DNA of 20,533 nucleotides, taken from assembly GCA_046482855.1 (NCBI GenBank), contig JAWOEH010000130.1, forward strand, positions 1 to 20,533, written 5' to 3'. Below, piece after piece: positions 1-8,695 of this stretch. The notes under the pieces are model-generated. The model was not told the DNA's origin. It saw nothing but the letters and a program-made list of their open reading frames with translations, and made no database searches. The first letter of the stretch is position 1, and each line of letters starts with the position of its first letter. Origin of the DNA: CAYVSF01 sp046482855. GTDB taxonomy: Bacteria; Bacteroidota; Bacteroidia; Bacteroidales; UBA12077. Both the position numbers and the translations under genes were made by a program.

Positions 1-29
1 AAAAAAGCTCCCTCGATAAAGAGGGAGCT
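1..29 (-). terminator. Intrinsic terminator of alaS
   Basis: A perfect 9-bp inverted repeat (6-14 pairs with 21-29, 6-nt loop) is followed on the minus strand by a run of T (the A run at 1-6). It lies 24 nt past the alaS stop codon. This is a textbook Rho-independent terminator for minus-strand transcription. Confidence 0.9.
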
Positions 30-52
30 AAATAGTATAAGGTATAAACTTG

Positions 53-2683
53 TTAGTGTATTGCAGCAGTAAGCATCTCTTTGGCTTTGGCTATAGCTTT
101 TTCCAGACCCTCTGGTTTCTTTCCTCCTGCCGTTGCAAAAAAAGGCTGACCTCCGCCACCTCCTTGAACCTCTTTGGCGATTTCGCGAATCATTTCCCCG
201 GCATTTAGCCCTTTCTCTTTTACCAGGTCATCGGTAATCATAATGCTAAGGTTGGCTTTGCCTTTAATGGTAGCGCCCAGAATTAGGAACAAGCGTTCAT
301 TTTCATTGCGCATCTGGAAAGCCAAGTCTTTAATGGCCTGAGGCGAATCGATAGGAGTTGTTGCGCCAATGAAGTGGATGTCGCCTATCTCTTCTCTCGT
401 TTTCTCCAGTTCCGACTTAAATCCTAAAGCCTGCTGTTTAACTTGTTCTTCAAGTTGTTTGCGAAGAGTGGTGTTCTCGTCGATAAGTTGCTGAATGCCT
501 GTTGTTACATCTTTAGGATTGTTGAGCATACTGCTGATCTTTTGGTATGCCGTTATCCTTTGTTCTATATAAGCATCAGCCTTGGGGCCGGTGATGGCTT
601 CAATACGTCGGATGCCTGCTGAAATGGCACTTTCACTGGTGATGATGAAATGTCCAATTTGGCCCGTGGCCGTTACGTGGGTTCCTCCGCAGAGCTCTAT
701 GGAATTGTCGAATCTTATCACCCGTACCAGGTCGCTATATTTTTCTCCAAAAAGCGACATGGCTCCCATCTTTTGCGCCTTCTCCATTGGTATTTCACGC
801 TTTTCTTCAAGGGCAATGTTGTCTCTGATACGCTCATTCACTCGCCTGGTAACCTCCTGCAACTCCTCATTCGTAACTTTTTGAAAATGCGAAAAGTCAA
901 ATCGCAGATAATCAGGATGAACCAATGAGCCTTTCTGTTCCACATGAGTGCCAAGTACGTCGCGCAAAGCGTTATGCAGCAGGTGAGTGGCTGTATGGTT
1001 GTTGGCCGTTTGGGTACGTCGGGCGGTATCTACAACAGCCTCAAACTCCATTTCTGGATGTTCCGGTAATTCCTTGGTCAGGTGTATAATTAGGTCATTT
1101 TCCTTCTGCGTATCGAGAATGGCGAATTTTTTTCCGTCCGCTTCAATATAGCCTGTGTCGCCTACTTGTCCACCCGATTCAGCATAAAAAGGAGTGTAGT
1201 TGAACACCAGTTGATAGAACGTTTTGCTCTTCTTTTCAATTTTTCGGTAACGGGTAATTTTTATTTTCCCAGAGGTATAATCATAACCAATAAATTCTTC
1301 TTTATCATCGGCTTGAAGTTGCACCCAGTCGTCGGTAGTTATTTTCGTGGCCGTTCGTGAACGATCCTTCTGTGCTTGCATCTCTGTTTCGAACTCCTTG
1401 CGGTTGACTACCAGGTCTTGTTCTTTTAATATTAATTCGGTAAGATCAAGCGGGAAACCATAAGTGTCATATAGTTCAAAAGCAGTAGCTCCGTCGATGA
1501 CTTTGTAATCCTTGGCTTTGGTTTTTTCGATGATTAGGTCCAGCATGCGGATTCCTGTAGCTAAGGTGCGCAGGAATGATTGTTCCTCTTCTTTAATAAC
1601 TTTTCCGATGAGTTCTTCTTGTTTCGAGAGTTCAGGGAAGGCGTTGCCCATAGTTTCGATAAGTACCGGAAGCAATGAGAAGAGTACGGGTTGGTTGAAA
1701 CCCAGGTAAGTGTAACCGTATCGCACGGCGCGGCGCAAAATGCGTCGGATTACGTAGCCTGCCTTGTTGTTTGAGGGTAATTGCCCATCGGCAATTGAGA
1801 ATGCAATAGCCCGAAGATGATCGGACATAACCCGCATGGCGATATCGGTCTTTTCATCCTTCCCATAAGGTTTGTTTGCTTTTTTTGCTAACGTTTGAAT
1901 GATAGGTTGAAAAACATCGGTGTCATAATTCGAACGTGTTCCCTGAAGTACCATGCATAAGCGTTCAAAGCCCATCCCGGTATCTACATGCATATTAGGT
2001 AATGGATGCAGGCTTTTATCTGTTTTACGGTTAAATTGCATGAAAACCAGGTTCCATATTTCAATAACCTGGGGGTGATCCATATTTACCAGCTCGGCTC
2101 CGGGTTTTGCCTGGCGTTCCTTATCGGGGCGGATATCTACGTGGATTTCGGAACAAGGGCCACACGGGCCGGTATCGCCCATTTCCCAAAAGTTGTCTTT
2201 TTTGTTGCCTGTTAATATCTGTGCTTCGGGCAGGTAGTTTTTCCAGTATTCGAAAGCTTCGGTGTCCAGCGAGAGTCCATCTTCCTGATCGCCTTCAAAA
2301 ACAGTCGCGTATAATCGATCCTTGTCAATGCCCAGGGTTGTAACCAAATATTCATAAGCCCACGCAATGGCCTCTTTCTTAAAATAATCGCCAAAGGACC
2401 AATTCCCTAGCATTTCGAACATGGTGTGGTGGTAGGTGTCATGCCCAACTTCTTCTAAATCGTTATGCTTCCCACTAACCCTCAAACACTTCTGTGAATC
2501 TGCCACGCGACTGAATTTCGCGGGATGATTGCCAAGGAATATATCTTTGAACTGGTTCATGCCTGCATTGGTAAACATCAGAGTAGGATCGTTCTTAACC
2601 ACCATGGGGGCGGAAGGGACAATCTGATGTTTTTTGGATTCGAAAAACGTGAAAAACGACTGCCTTATTTCTTTCGAATTCAT
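53..2683 (-). CDS. alaS: Alanyl-tRNA synthetase
   Basis: This enzyme attaches alanine to tRNA(Ala) in the cytoplasm and removes mischarged Ser and Gly. The 876-residue product has the usual full length. The N-terminal class II catalytic core includes the TGPCGPCSEIH segment near residues 171-181 and the Arg-rich VIRRILRRAVRYG segment near 311-323. The editing domain carries the zinc-binding pattern HTATH (563-567) with CGGTH (665-669). The C-terminal oligomerisation domain ends in the Gly-rich GGGGGQPFFATAGG segment. The ATG at 2683 gives the family N-terminus, in which a short Ser/Lys-rich leader is followed by IRQSFFTFFESKKH. No strong Shine-Dalgarno precedes it, as is common in Bacteroidota. 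The gene is transcribed divergently from the first M23 gene across a 152-bp gap and looks monocistronic, with its own terminator. No frameshift or missing motif is seen. Confidence 0.98.
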   Translation of the reverse strand: MNSKEIRQSFFTFFESKKHQIVPSAPMVVKNDPTLMFTNAGMNQFKDIFLGNHPAKFSRVADSQKCLRVSGKHNDLEEVGHDTYHHTMFEMLGNWSFGDYFKKEAIAWAYEYLVTTLGIDKDRLYATVFEGDQEDGLSLDTEAFEYWKNYLPEAQILTGNKKDNFWEMGDTGPCGPCSEIHVDIRPDKERQAKPGAELVNMDHPQVIEIWNLVFMQFNRKTDKSLHPLPNMHVDTGMGFERLCMVLQGTRSNYDTDVFQPIIQTLAKKANKPYGKDEKTDIAMRVMSDHLRAIAFSIADGQLPSNNKAGYVIRRILRRAVRYGYTYLGFNQPVLFSLLPVLIETMGNAFPELSKQEELIGKVIKEEEQSFLRTLATGIRMLDLIIEKTKAKDYKVIDGATAFELYDTYGFPLDLTELILKEQDLVVNRKEFETEMQAQKDRSRTATKITTDDWVQLQADDKEEFIGYDYTSGKIKITRYRKIEKKSKTFYQLVFNYTPFYAESGGQVGDTGYIEADGKKFAILDTQKENDLIIHLTKELPEHPEMEFEAVVDTARRTQTANNHTATHLLHNALRDVLGTHVEQKGSLVHPDYLRFDFSHFQKVTNEELQEVTRRVNERIRDNIALEEKREIPMEKAQKMGAMSLFGEKYSDLVRVIRFDNSIELCGGTHVTATGQIGHFIITSESAISAGIRRIEAITGPKADAYIEQRITAYQKISSMLNNPKDVTTGIQQLIDENTTLRKQLEEQVKQQALGFKSELEKTREEIGDIHFIGATTPIDSPQAIKDLAFQMRNENERLFLILGATIKGKANLSIMITDDLVKEKGLNAGEMIREIAKEVQGGGGGQPFFATAGGKKPEGLEKAIAKAKEMLTAAIH

Positions 2684-2754
2684 AAAGTTCTATTTTAAAA
2701 TTACTTAAAATTGTTTACCTCAATCGGGACTTAGAAATTTAACTTTTTTCAAAG

Positions 2755-2785
2755 TTGTAAAATTAAATTATTTAACTTAGATTTG
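2755..2785 (+). promoter_or_regulatory. Candidate Bacteroidota-type promoter for the first M23 gene
   Basis: A TTG at 2755-2757 is followed after 20 nt by TAGATTTG at 2778-2785. The latter fits the -7 consensus TAnnTTTG of the Bacteroidota primary sigma factor exactly, and the spacing is normal. It lies about 50 bp before the ATG at 2836, in the AT-rich divergent gap with alaS. I found no equally good promoter for alaS on the other strand. Confidence 0.6.
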
Positions 2786-2835
2786 TTGCAGGTAATGCAA
2801 TAAATTTACTGATTACAAAGAATCTTGCACGGAAC

Positions 2836-3807
2836 ATGCCAAAGATAAAATACCATTTTGACCATCATACACTCACGTATAAAAAATATAGGGTTCCGTT
2901 AAAAACCCGCCTTGTAAAAACACTCCGCTTTTTGGGTGTGACGATTGCCGCTGCCATTGTTTTTAATGTGGTTTTTACGCACTATTATGCTACCCCCAAG
3001 GAGGAGACATTAAAACAAGAGCGTCAGGAATTGGCCTTTAATTTTGAAATGATGCATTCACAAATCGAGGAGCTGGAAAGTGTGCTTGCTGATATTGAGC
3101 TTCGTGATGATAAATTGTACCGACCCATCTTTGACTTGCATACCATTCCCAATATGATCCGTGAGGCTGGATATGGCGGAGCTCGTCAGTATGAAGAGTT
3201 AAGAGGCTATTCCTCTTCTGATTTAATGATTGAGACCTATACCAGCCTGGATAAATTGTCACGTAAATTATATATTCAGTCAAAATCCTTCGACACGGTA
3301 ACCAGGTTAGCAAAAAATAAAGAAAAAATGATTGCCGCCATGCCTGCGATACAACCTATTGCCTTGGATGATTTTGCTCGAATAAGCGATTATTTTGGCT
3401 ACCGTCGAGATCCCTTTAATGGCACACGACGGATGCACCATGGGATGGATTTTACCGGGCCGGTAGGCGCGGATATTTATGCCACCGGTGATGGGGTTAT
3501 AGAGGAAGCCGGGTTTAACTTGTATGGCTACGGAAACCGAGTGATTGTGAATCATGGTTTTGGCTACAAAACCATCTACGCGCACTTGCATGAAGTTAAA
3601 GTGAAAGCTGGCGATAAAGTCAGACGTGGAGAGGTAGTAGGTACGCTTGGAAATACCGGACGCTCAACAGGTCCGCATTTGCATTACGAGGTGCGGCTCA
3701 ATGGCGAACCCAAAAATCCTATGCACTATTATTTTAATGATATATCAGCCGAGCAATACGATTTGATGGTGGAGGTGGCAGCAAAGTCACGTAGACCAAT
3801 GGATTAG
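2836..3807 (+). CDS. Membrane-anchored M23 family peptidase (first of a tandem pair)
   Basis: This is a predicted peptidoglycan-directed zinc endopeptidase of the LytM/M23 family. The 323 residues comprise a short basic N-terminal tail, one membrane-spanning segment at about 33-48, a probable coiled coil at about 55-92 and a C-terminal M23 domain from about 185 to 300. All metal and catalytic residues are visible: H201 and D205 (HHGMD), H250 (IYAHL), and H281 and H283 (HLHYEV). By analogy with LytM, H201, D205 and H283 bind zinc, while H250 and H281 are catalytic. The catalytic domain is therefore expected outside the inner membrane, in the periplasm. A good candidate promoter precedes it. 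The neighbour immediately downstream is a gapless paralogue. The cleaved bond cannot be read from the sequence. Confidence 0.9.
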   Translation: MPKIKYHFDHHTLTYKKYRVPLKTRLVKTLRFLGVTIAAAIVFNVVFTHYYATPKEETLKQERQELAFNFEMMHSQIEELESVLADIELRDDKLYRPIFDLHTIPNMIREAGYGGARQYEELRGYSSSDLMIETYTSLDKLSRKLYIQSKSFDTVTRLAKNKEKMIAAMPAIQPIALDDFARISDYFGYRRDPFNGTRRMHHGMDFTGPVGADIYATGDGVIEEAGFNLYGYGNRVIVNHGFGYKTIYAHLHEVKVKAGDKVRRGEVVGTLGNTGRSTGPHLHYEVRLNGEPKNPMHYYFNDISAEQYDLMVEVAAKSRRPMD

Positions 3808-3810
3808 GAT

Positions 3811-3836
3811 TTGTCGATATTCTTTCGTTATATTTG
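3811..3836 (+). promoter_or_regulatory. Possible promoter between the two M23 genes
   Basis: TATATTTG at 3829-3836 matches the Bacteroidota -7 box TAnnTTTG exactly. A TTG lies at 3811-3813, but the spacing of 15 nt is shorter than the usual 19-21, so the -33 element is uncertain. If used, the leader of the second M23 gene would be only about 15-20 nt. It suggests that the second paralogue can be transcribed on its own. Confidence 0.4.
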
Positions 3837-3857
3837 AGGTCTTTAATTACGTCGTAT

Positions 3858-4829
3858 ATGGTGAAAATGAAATACCGTTTTGATAAGGATTCTCTTTCCT
3901 ACAATAAGATTGTTTTGTCGGGGAAACAGCGATTGCTTCGGGCTGGAACCTATGTACTGGCTACCCTCATAATCGCCATTATCTATAACGTTATCTTCTC
4001 TACTTTCTTTGATACTCCCAAGGAAAAAGGTCTGAAACGAGAAATTCAACAGATGCGCGAGCAATATGTCCAAATTGAAGATCGCTTTGCCTTGGTTAAG
4101 AATACGCTGGAAGATCTAAAACAACGAGATGACAATATTTACCGGGTTATTTTTGAAGCCGAACCTTTACCCCCTTCAGTGCGTCGCGCAGGCTATGGAG
4201 GGGTTAGCGATTATCAGGACATAACAGGCTATCAGAATGCCGAATTGGTTCAAAATACGGCAAAAAAACTTGATCAGATAATGAAACAGGTGGTTGTGCA
4301 GTCGCGTTCCTATGATCATCTAGTTGATATGGCTCGAAATAAGGAGGAGATGATGGCGTCGATTCCTGCTGTGATGCCTGTTTCCAATAAAGATCTTACA
4401 CGTACCGCCTCGGGTTGGGGATGGCGTATTCACCCTATCTATAAAATTCGTAAATTTCACGAAGGGATGGATTTTACGGCACCCACAGGAACCGAAATTT
4501 ATTCCACCGGCGATGGCGTGGTAGAAGAGGTGCAGAGTTCCAAACGGGGCTATGGCAAAAAAATTATTGTAAATCATGGCTATGGGTACAAAACGCTTTA
4601 TGCCCATCTTAACGGGTTTAACGTGCGTGAAGGACAAAAGGTGAAACGTGGCGACGTACTGGGTTTTGTTGGGTCAACCGGCCTTTCAACTGCACCGCAC
4701 TTGCACTATGAGGTACACAAGGATGGAGTCGCTGTTAATCCTATACATTACTACTTTAACGACTTAAATGCCGAAGAGTACGAGCGTATGATCTTTATTT
4801 CAAGTAACAGCGGACAATCGTTTGATTAA
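3858..4829 (+). CDS. Membrane-anchored M23 family peptidase (second of a tandem pair)
   Basis: This is a predicted zinc endopeptidase of the same type as its upstream neighbour. I chose the ATG at 3858, not the TTG 24 bases upstream, because MVKMKYRFD then aligns with MPKIKYHFD of the paralogue and the protein becomes exactly 323 residues. The two proteins align without any gap at roughly 42% identity by hand count. Identity is concentrated in the M23 domain and in an AGYGG motif near residue 111. The membrane segment is at about 31-50 and the coiled coil at about 55-92. The active-site residues H201, D205, H250, H281 and H283 occupy the same positions as in the paralogue. The gap between the genes is 50 bp. 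Both copies look catalytically intact, so neither appears to be a degenerate regulator of the EnvC/NlpD kind. Confidence 0.9.
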   Translation: MVKMKYRFDKDSLSYNKIVLSGKQRLLRAGTYVLATLIIAIIYNVIFSTFFDTPKEKGLKREIQQMREQYVQIEDRFALVKNTLEDLKQRDDNIYRVIFEAEPLPPSVRRAGYGGVSDYQDITGYQNAELVQNTAKKLDQIMKQVVVQSRSYDHLVDMARNKEEMMASIPAVMPVSNKDLTRTASGWGWRIHPIYKIRKFHEGMDFTAPTGTEIYSTGDGVVEEVQSSKRGYGKKIIVNHGYGYKTLYAHLNGFNVREGQKVKRGDVLGFVGSTGLSTAPHLHYEVHKDGVAVNPIHYYFNDLNAEEYERMIFISSNSGQSFD

Positions 4830-4862
4830 TATACTTAGCTAGTGAGTTGTTTTTTTAGGCTT

Positions 4863-6371
4863 ATGAAAAAAATACAGTATTACGGTAAGATCCCCATGGT
4901 TTGGGGATTTTTTCTTTTATTGACTGGAAATATTAGTGCCCAGCCTTTAAAGAAAATTTTGGAATTGGATCCGCCACGCGATTCTGTTGAAGTAATTATC
5001 GGATCATTTCTGGGTAATGAACAGCGAAATTATTACGGAAGTGAGGCACCCACAAATTTGGCCATCAATTGGAAATTTTATTTGGGAAAAGGGAAAACCG
5101 TAATCTCCCGTAGTAAAGGCGAACGGGAGTGGGCCGGAGCTGGTTGGACCGGACAGCCTCTTCTGGTGCGTGAACAGATGGAATATTATCTTATACAAGG
5201 AGCTTATGACCACCATTTGCGAAAGATACGTGCGCGCGACGGAAAGGAAATTTGGAAGTATGCCTTTGACGACGTTATAAAAGGGACAGGAACTTTATGG
5301 CATCAACCCGATTATCCGGAACCAGAAAACAGCTTGGTAATTCTTCAAGGTAGTCGATTAGGTGTTGGGAACTTCCTGGATTCGAAACATATTCCCAGTT
5401 ACCGGGCCATAAGTTTTTATACAGGTAAGGAGTTGTGGCGTCTGGATGCTAAATGGACGCACTCTTACAGTCGGGATGTTGATGGTTCTGCGTTGATGTT
5501 AGGTGATTCTGCCTACATTGGATTTGAAAATTCCCTATTCACTGTATTCGATCCCGATTACAAAAAAGCAAGCATCAAGGATGGAATGCTACAGCCCCTT
5601 ATTTATGAAGAACATAAAATGTACACACTGGAAGATGTGCGTAAACATAAAAACAATGTTGTTACTGAATCCTCGCCCAGTTTGTTAGGCAATCATGTGT
5701 ACGTGGCTTCAGGTGCCGGACGTGTTTGGGGCTATAACCTGGACACCCGAGCACTCGATTGGCAGTTTTATATCGGCTCAGACATTGATGGTTCGGCTAT
5801 TGTTACCTCTGATAGTGCCCTGCTGGTTTCCGTTGAGAAGCAGTATATTGATGGACCGGGAGGGATTTTTAAACTGAACCCTCAGCAAACCGATGATGCT
5901 GCTGTGGAGTGGTATTTTCCTACCGGAACAGTTGACTTTGCAGGCTGGGAAGGTGGCGTGATTGGCAGTGTGGGGATTAATGATAACTACCTGCAGGCAA
6001 ATCAAAAGAAGCTGGCTGCTTTTGTGGGTATCGATGGCTACTTGTATGTGGTGGAGCACACCCAAACCGTACCCGGGAAGAAAGTCGTTGGCCCCGATAG
6101 CACAGCAATGTACCCCACACCCCAGCTTATATTTAAAAAGAAAGTGGGCCCCTCTATTGCTACACCTGTATTTGCTGAAAATACACTCGTAGTACCAACT
6201 TACTGGGGACTTCATTTGTTTACCTATGACGCCGATAATCAGTTTGTATTGGTCGACCAGTTTGAAGCCTCTTTTGAAGCTACGCCAATAATTTGGAACA
6301 ACCATATTTATATAGCTTCGCGTAATGGCTACTTTTATAGTTTTGGTGTTGAGAATCGGTTTGAAGAGTAG
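4863..6371 (+). CDS. Secreted PQQ-type beta-propeller protein
   Basis: The product is an exported protein of 502 residues, function unknown. The start at ATG 4863 gives a clean signal peptide: basic MKK, a hydrophobic stretch at about 11-22, and probable cleavage after AQ at residue 27. The in-frame GTG upstream would put polar residues before it. The mature part has repeated PQQ/pyrrolo-quinoline-quinone-like blades, visible as W-ending strands ARDGKEIW (about 124-131), FYTGKELW (185-192) and a divergent YNLDTRALDW (291-300), plus later IDGYLYVVE and RNGYFYSFG segments. This fold is shared by BamB and by quinoprotein dehydrogenases. I see no sign that PQQ itself is bound, and no lipoprotein Cys. 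It starts 33 bp after the second M23 gene and may be co-transcribed, hinting at an envelope role; that is inference only. Confidence 0.8.
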   Translation: MKKIQYYGKIPMVWGFFLLLTGNISAQPLKKILELDPPRDSVEVIIGSFLGNEQRNYYGSEAPTNLAINWKFYLGKGKTVISRSKGEREWAGAGWTGQPLLVREQMEYYLIQGAYDHHLRKIRARDGKEIWKYAFDDVIKGTGTLWHQPDYPEPENSLVILQGSRLGVGNFLDSKHIPSYRAISFYTGKELWRLDAKWTHSYSRDVDGSALMLGDSAYIGFENSLFTVFDPDYKKASIKDGMLQPLIYEEHKMYTLEDVRKHKNNVVTESSPSLLGNHVYVASGAGRVWGYNLDTRALDWQFYIGSDIDGSAIVTSDSALLVSVEKQYIDGPGGIFKLNPQQTDDAAVEWYFPTGTVDFAGWEGGVIGSVGINDNYLQANQKKLAAFVGIDGYLYVVEHTQTVPGKKVVGPDSTAMYPTPQLIFKKKVGPSIATPVFAENTLVVPTYWGLHLFTYDADNQFVLVDQFEASFEATPIIWNNHIYIASRNGYFYSFGVENRFEE

Positions 6372-6415
6372 TATTTATTTTTTAAATTTAAACCTTATTA
6401 TTAAAGCCTTAACCC

Positions 6416-6751
6416 ATGCCTTATAAAGAAAAGAAAGTAGAGAAACTCTACTACAGTATCGGCGAAGTGGCCGAAATGTTCGATGTAAATACTTCTCTTA
6501 TCCGCTATTGGGAGAAGGAATTTGATGTGATAAAACCGAAGAAGAACAAGAAAGGAAACAGACATTTTACAAATGACGACATTGAGAATTTCGGACTTAT
6601 TTACTACCTGGTGAAAGAACTTGGCATGACACTGAAAGGTGCCCAGAAAAAGATGAAAGACAACCGCCAGGAAACCATAAGTAATTATGAAATTGTAAAG
6701 TCGCTTCGTAATATTAAAGCGTTATTGTTAGAAGTTAAAGAGGAGTTATAA
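6416..6751 (+). CDS. MerR-family transcriptional regulator
   Basis: This is a small DNA-binding protein of 111 residues. The winged helix-turn-helix of the MerR family lies at about 14-36 (YSIGEVAEMFDV followed by IRYWEKEF), and a Lys-rich wing (PKKNKKGNRHF) at about 41-51. The C-terminal helix is short, and I see no Cys-rich metal site or drug-binding domain, so the signal it senses is not evident. Compact regulators of this type are widespread in Bacteroidota. It is followed after 5 nt by the Nif3-family gene and then by the zinc-ribbon gene, so these three probably form an operon. Its target genes cannot be deduced here. Confidence 0.88.
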   Translation: MPYKEKKVEKLYYSIGEVAEMFDVNTSLIRYWEKEFDVIKPKKNKKGNRHFTNDDIENFGLIYYLVKELGMTLKGAQKKMKDNRQETISNYEIVKSLRNIKALLLEVKEEL

Positions 6752-6756
6752 GGTAT

Positions 6757-7851
6757 ATGCAGATTAAAGAGATCGTTCGAACAATAGAACAATTTGCCCC
6801 GCCGGCGCTGCAGGAAAGTTATGATAATGCCGGATTGATTGTAGGGGATGCTGAGAAGTCGGTATCTTCAGCTCTTATAACGGTGGATGTTACCGAAGAT
6901 GTTGTGGATGAGGCTATTGAGAAAGACGCCGGGCTAATTATTTCCCATCATCCGGTAATTTTTGGAGGGCTAAAAAAACTTACCGGCCGTACTTATGTGG
7001 AGCGTATTGTTTTGAAGGCCATTAAACATGATATTGCCTTATTCTCAGCTCACACCAATTTAGATAAAACTCAGGGAGGGGTGAATTTTAAAATCGCCGA
7101 AAAACTTGCACTACAAAACGTGTCTATTTTGATGCCTGAAGAAAATCAGCTCTTGAAGTTGGTCTATTTTGTGCCCAAAGCACATGTTGAGAAAACACGA
7201 AAAGCTGTTTTTGAAGCGGGTGCAGGAAGCATCGGGCAATATGATGAATGTAGTTACAACTTAGAAGGAACGGGCACTTTTCGCGCCGGCGATGCCGCTA
7301 ACCCGTTTGTCGGGGACAAAGGAGTGCGGCATGAAGAGCAGGAGATTCGTGTGGAGACCATTTTACCTTCTTATCTGAAAGCGACAATTTTATCGGCTTT
7401 AATAAATGCTCATCCTTATGAGGAGGTTGCTTATGATCTCTATCCGCTGGAAAATAGTTATCATTTGGCCGGGTTAGGGGTTATTGGGGATCTTTCCAAG
7501 CCAGCCGATGAGCTTAGTTTTCTTACTTTATTAAAAGAACGGTTTCAGGCAAAAGGTATTCGTTATACAGCGTTAAGGAATAAGCCTGTAAAGCGTGTGG
7601 CTATATGTGGGGGTAGTGGGGCTTCGTTTTTATCAGCTGCAATAAGCCAAAGAGCCGACATATATGTGTCGGCTGATTTTAAATACCATCAGTTTTTCGA
7701 TGCCGATGGAAAGATCGTTATCGCTGATGTAGGGCATTATGAAACAGAACAAGTTACAAAAGAATTGTTTTATGATTTACTCTCGAAAAAATTCCCTAAA
7801 TTTGCGCTTTATTTATCAGAAAGAAATTCCAATCCTATAAATTATCTATAA
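6757..7851 (+). CDS. Nif3-like dinuclear metal centre protein (GTP cyclohydrolase 1 type 2 homologue)
   Basis: This is a member of the Nif3/YbgI/YqfO family, whose proteins form hexameric rings with a two-metal site. The biochemical role is still poorly settled despite the GTP cyclohydrolase name. The 364-residue product is the long form: an N-terminal half with the metal ligands H64-H65 (ISHHP) and H99/D103 (AHTNLD), a PII/CutA-like insert at about 128-235 (including AHPYEEVAYDLYPL), and a C-terminal half with H327 and E331 in GHYETE. All expected ligands are present. It sits 5 nt after the MerR gene and 1 nt before the zinc-ribbon gene, so the three are likely translated from one message. 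No specific pathway follows from the context. Confidence 0.93.
   Translation: MQIKEIVRTIEQFAPPALQESYDNAGLIVGDAEKSVSSALITVDVTEDVVDEAIEKDAGLIISHHPVIFGGLKKLTGRTYVERIVLKAIKHDIALFSAHTNLDKTQGGVNFKIAEKLALQNVSILMPEENQLLKLVYFVPKAHVEKTRKAVFEAGAGSIGQYDECSYNLEGTGTFRAGDAANPFVGDKGVRHEEQEIRVETILPSYLKATILSALINAHPYEEVAYDLYPLENSYHLAGLGVIGDLSKPADELSFLTLLKERFQAKGIRYTALRNKPVKRVAICGGSGASFLSAAISQRADIYVSADFKYHQFFDADGKIVIADVGHYETEQVTKELFYDLLSKKFPKFALYLSERNSNPINYL
7797..7804 (+). promoter_or_regulatory. Possible internal -7 element before the zinc-ribbon gene
   Basis: TAAATTTG inside the 3' end of the Nif3-family gene matches the Bacteroidota -7 box exactly and lies about 50 bp before the ATG at 7853. No TTG sits at the right distance; the nearest, at 7765-7767, is 29 nt away. 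The match may therefore be chance. Confidence 0.25.
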
Positions 7852-7852
7852 T

Positions 7853-8629
7853 ATGGCTAAAAAAGAGAAACAAGGCGAGGCAACTGAATTAACGGTAGAG
7901 GAAAAGCTTATTGCGCTTTATAAATTGCAAACGGTAGATTCTGAGATCGATAAAATTCGTTTGTTGCGTGGAGAGTTGCCACTTGAAGTGCAGGATTTGG
8001 AGGATGAAGTGGCCGGGCTGGAAACACGTCTGAAGAAATATCAGGCCGAAATTAAGGAGCTGGAAGACAATGTTAAAAAGAAGAAAAACGAGATTAAAGA
8101 AGCTCAAAGCCTGATAAAAAAATACACCGAGCAACAGAATAATGTACGGAACAATCGTGAGTTTGATTCATTGTCGAAAGAAATTGAGTACCAAACGCTC
8201 GAAATCGAGTTGTGCGAAAAGCGTATTCGTGAGTTTACCGACGAGATTAAAACCAAAACGGAGGCAATAGAGATTTTTGCCAACGAAATGGAAGAGCGCA
8301 AAATGGATTTGCAGTCCAAACAAAAAGAGCTCGAGAATATTACAGCCGAAACGTCAATGGATGAGCAGCAGATGCAGGCTAAGCACGACGAGATTGAGCA
8401 ACTGATAGAAGATCGGTTGCGAAATGCCTACAAGAAAATACGCAGCAATGCACGAAATGGCTTGGCTGTTGTGCCTGTTGAACGTGATGCATGCGGAGGG
8501 TGTTTTAATAAAATTCCACCACAGCGTCAGTTAGATGTTCGTTCACGCAAAAAAATTATTGTATGCGAATATTGCGGGCGAATCTTGGTTGACCCTGATA
8601 TGCAGGAAGAGTTTAATAATGAGATTTAA
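7853..8629 (+). CDS. Coiled-coil protein with C-terminal C4 zinc ribbon
   Basis: The protein is 258 residues long. From about 30 to 195 it is almost wholly charged heptad-like sequence, a long antiparallel coiled coil expected to form a hairpin. A zinc ribbon follows with two CxxC knuckles, C214/C217 (CGGC) and C238/C241 (CEYC). This architecture matches the C4-type zinc-ribbon family exemplified by Helicobacter HP0958 and Chlamydia CT398, which have been linked to RNA binding and to secretion/flagellar partners. The function in Bacteroidota is not established. The start codon is 1 nt after the stop codon of the Nif3-family gene, which points to coupled translation. It is the last gene of the cluster and is followed by a strong terminator. 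Cytoplasmic location is expected, since there is no signal peptide. Confidence 0.85.
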   Translation: MAKKEKQGEATELTVEEKLIALYKLQTVDSEIDKIRLLRGELPLEVQDLEDEVAGLETRLKKYQAEIKELEDNVKKKKNEIKEAQSLIKKYTEQQNNVRNNREFDSLSKEIEYQTLEIELCEKRIREFTDEIKTKTEAIEIFANEMEERKMDLQSKQKELENITAETSMDEQQMQAKHDEIEQLIEDRLRNAYKKIRSNARNGLAVVPVERDACGGCFNKIPPQRQLDVRSRKKIIVCEYCGRILVDPDMQEEFNNEI

Positions 8630-8643
8630 GCAGTAACACCTAT

Positions 8644-8676
8644 AAAAAAAAGCCTCGGTTTTCCGAGGCTTTTTTT
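8644..8676. terminator. Bidirectional intrinsic terminator between convergent genes
   Basis: The stem GCCTCGG (8652-8658) pairs with CCGAGGC (8663-8669) around a TTTT loop. It is flanked by an A run on the left and a T run on the right, so it can end transcription from both sides. It lies between the zinc-ribbon gene (plus) and the exported TPM gene (minus). Confidence 0.92.
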
Positions 8677-8695
8677 ATGTTTTCTTGTGGCTGAT

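Noticed and set aside
3834..3857. TTG start 24 bases before the second M23 gene
   Set aside because: Alignment with the tandem paralogue places the true start at 3858, and the extension overlaps the possible -7 element.
5778..6305. 175-codon open frame on the minus strand
   Set aside because: It is antisense to the PQQ-propeller gene, has no recognisable domain, and its composition follows the plus-strand codons.
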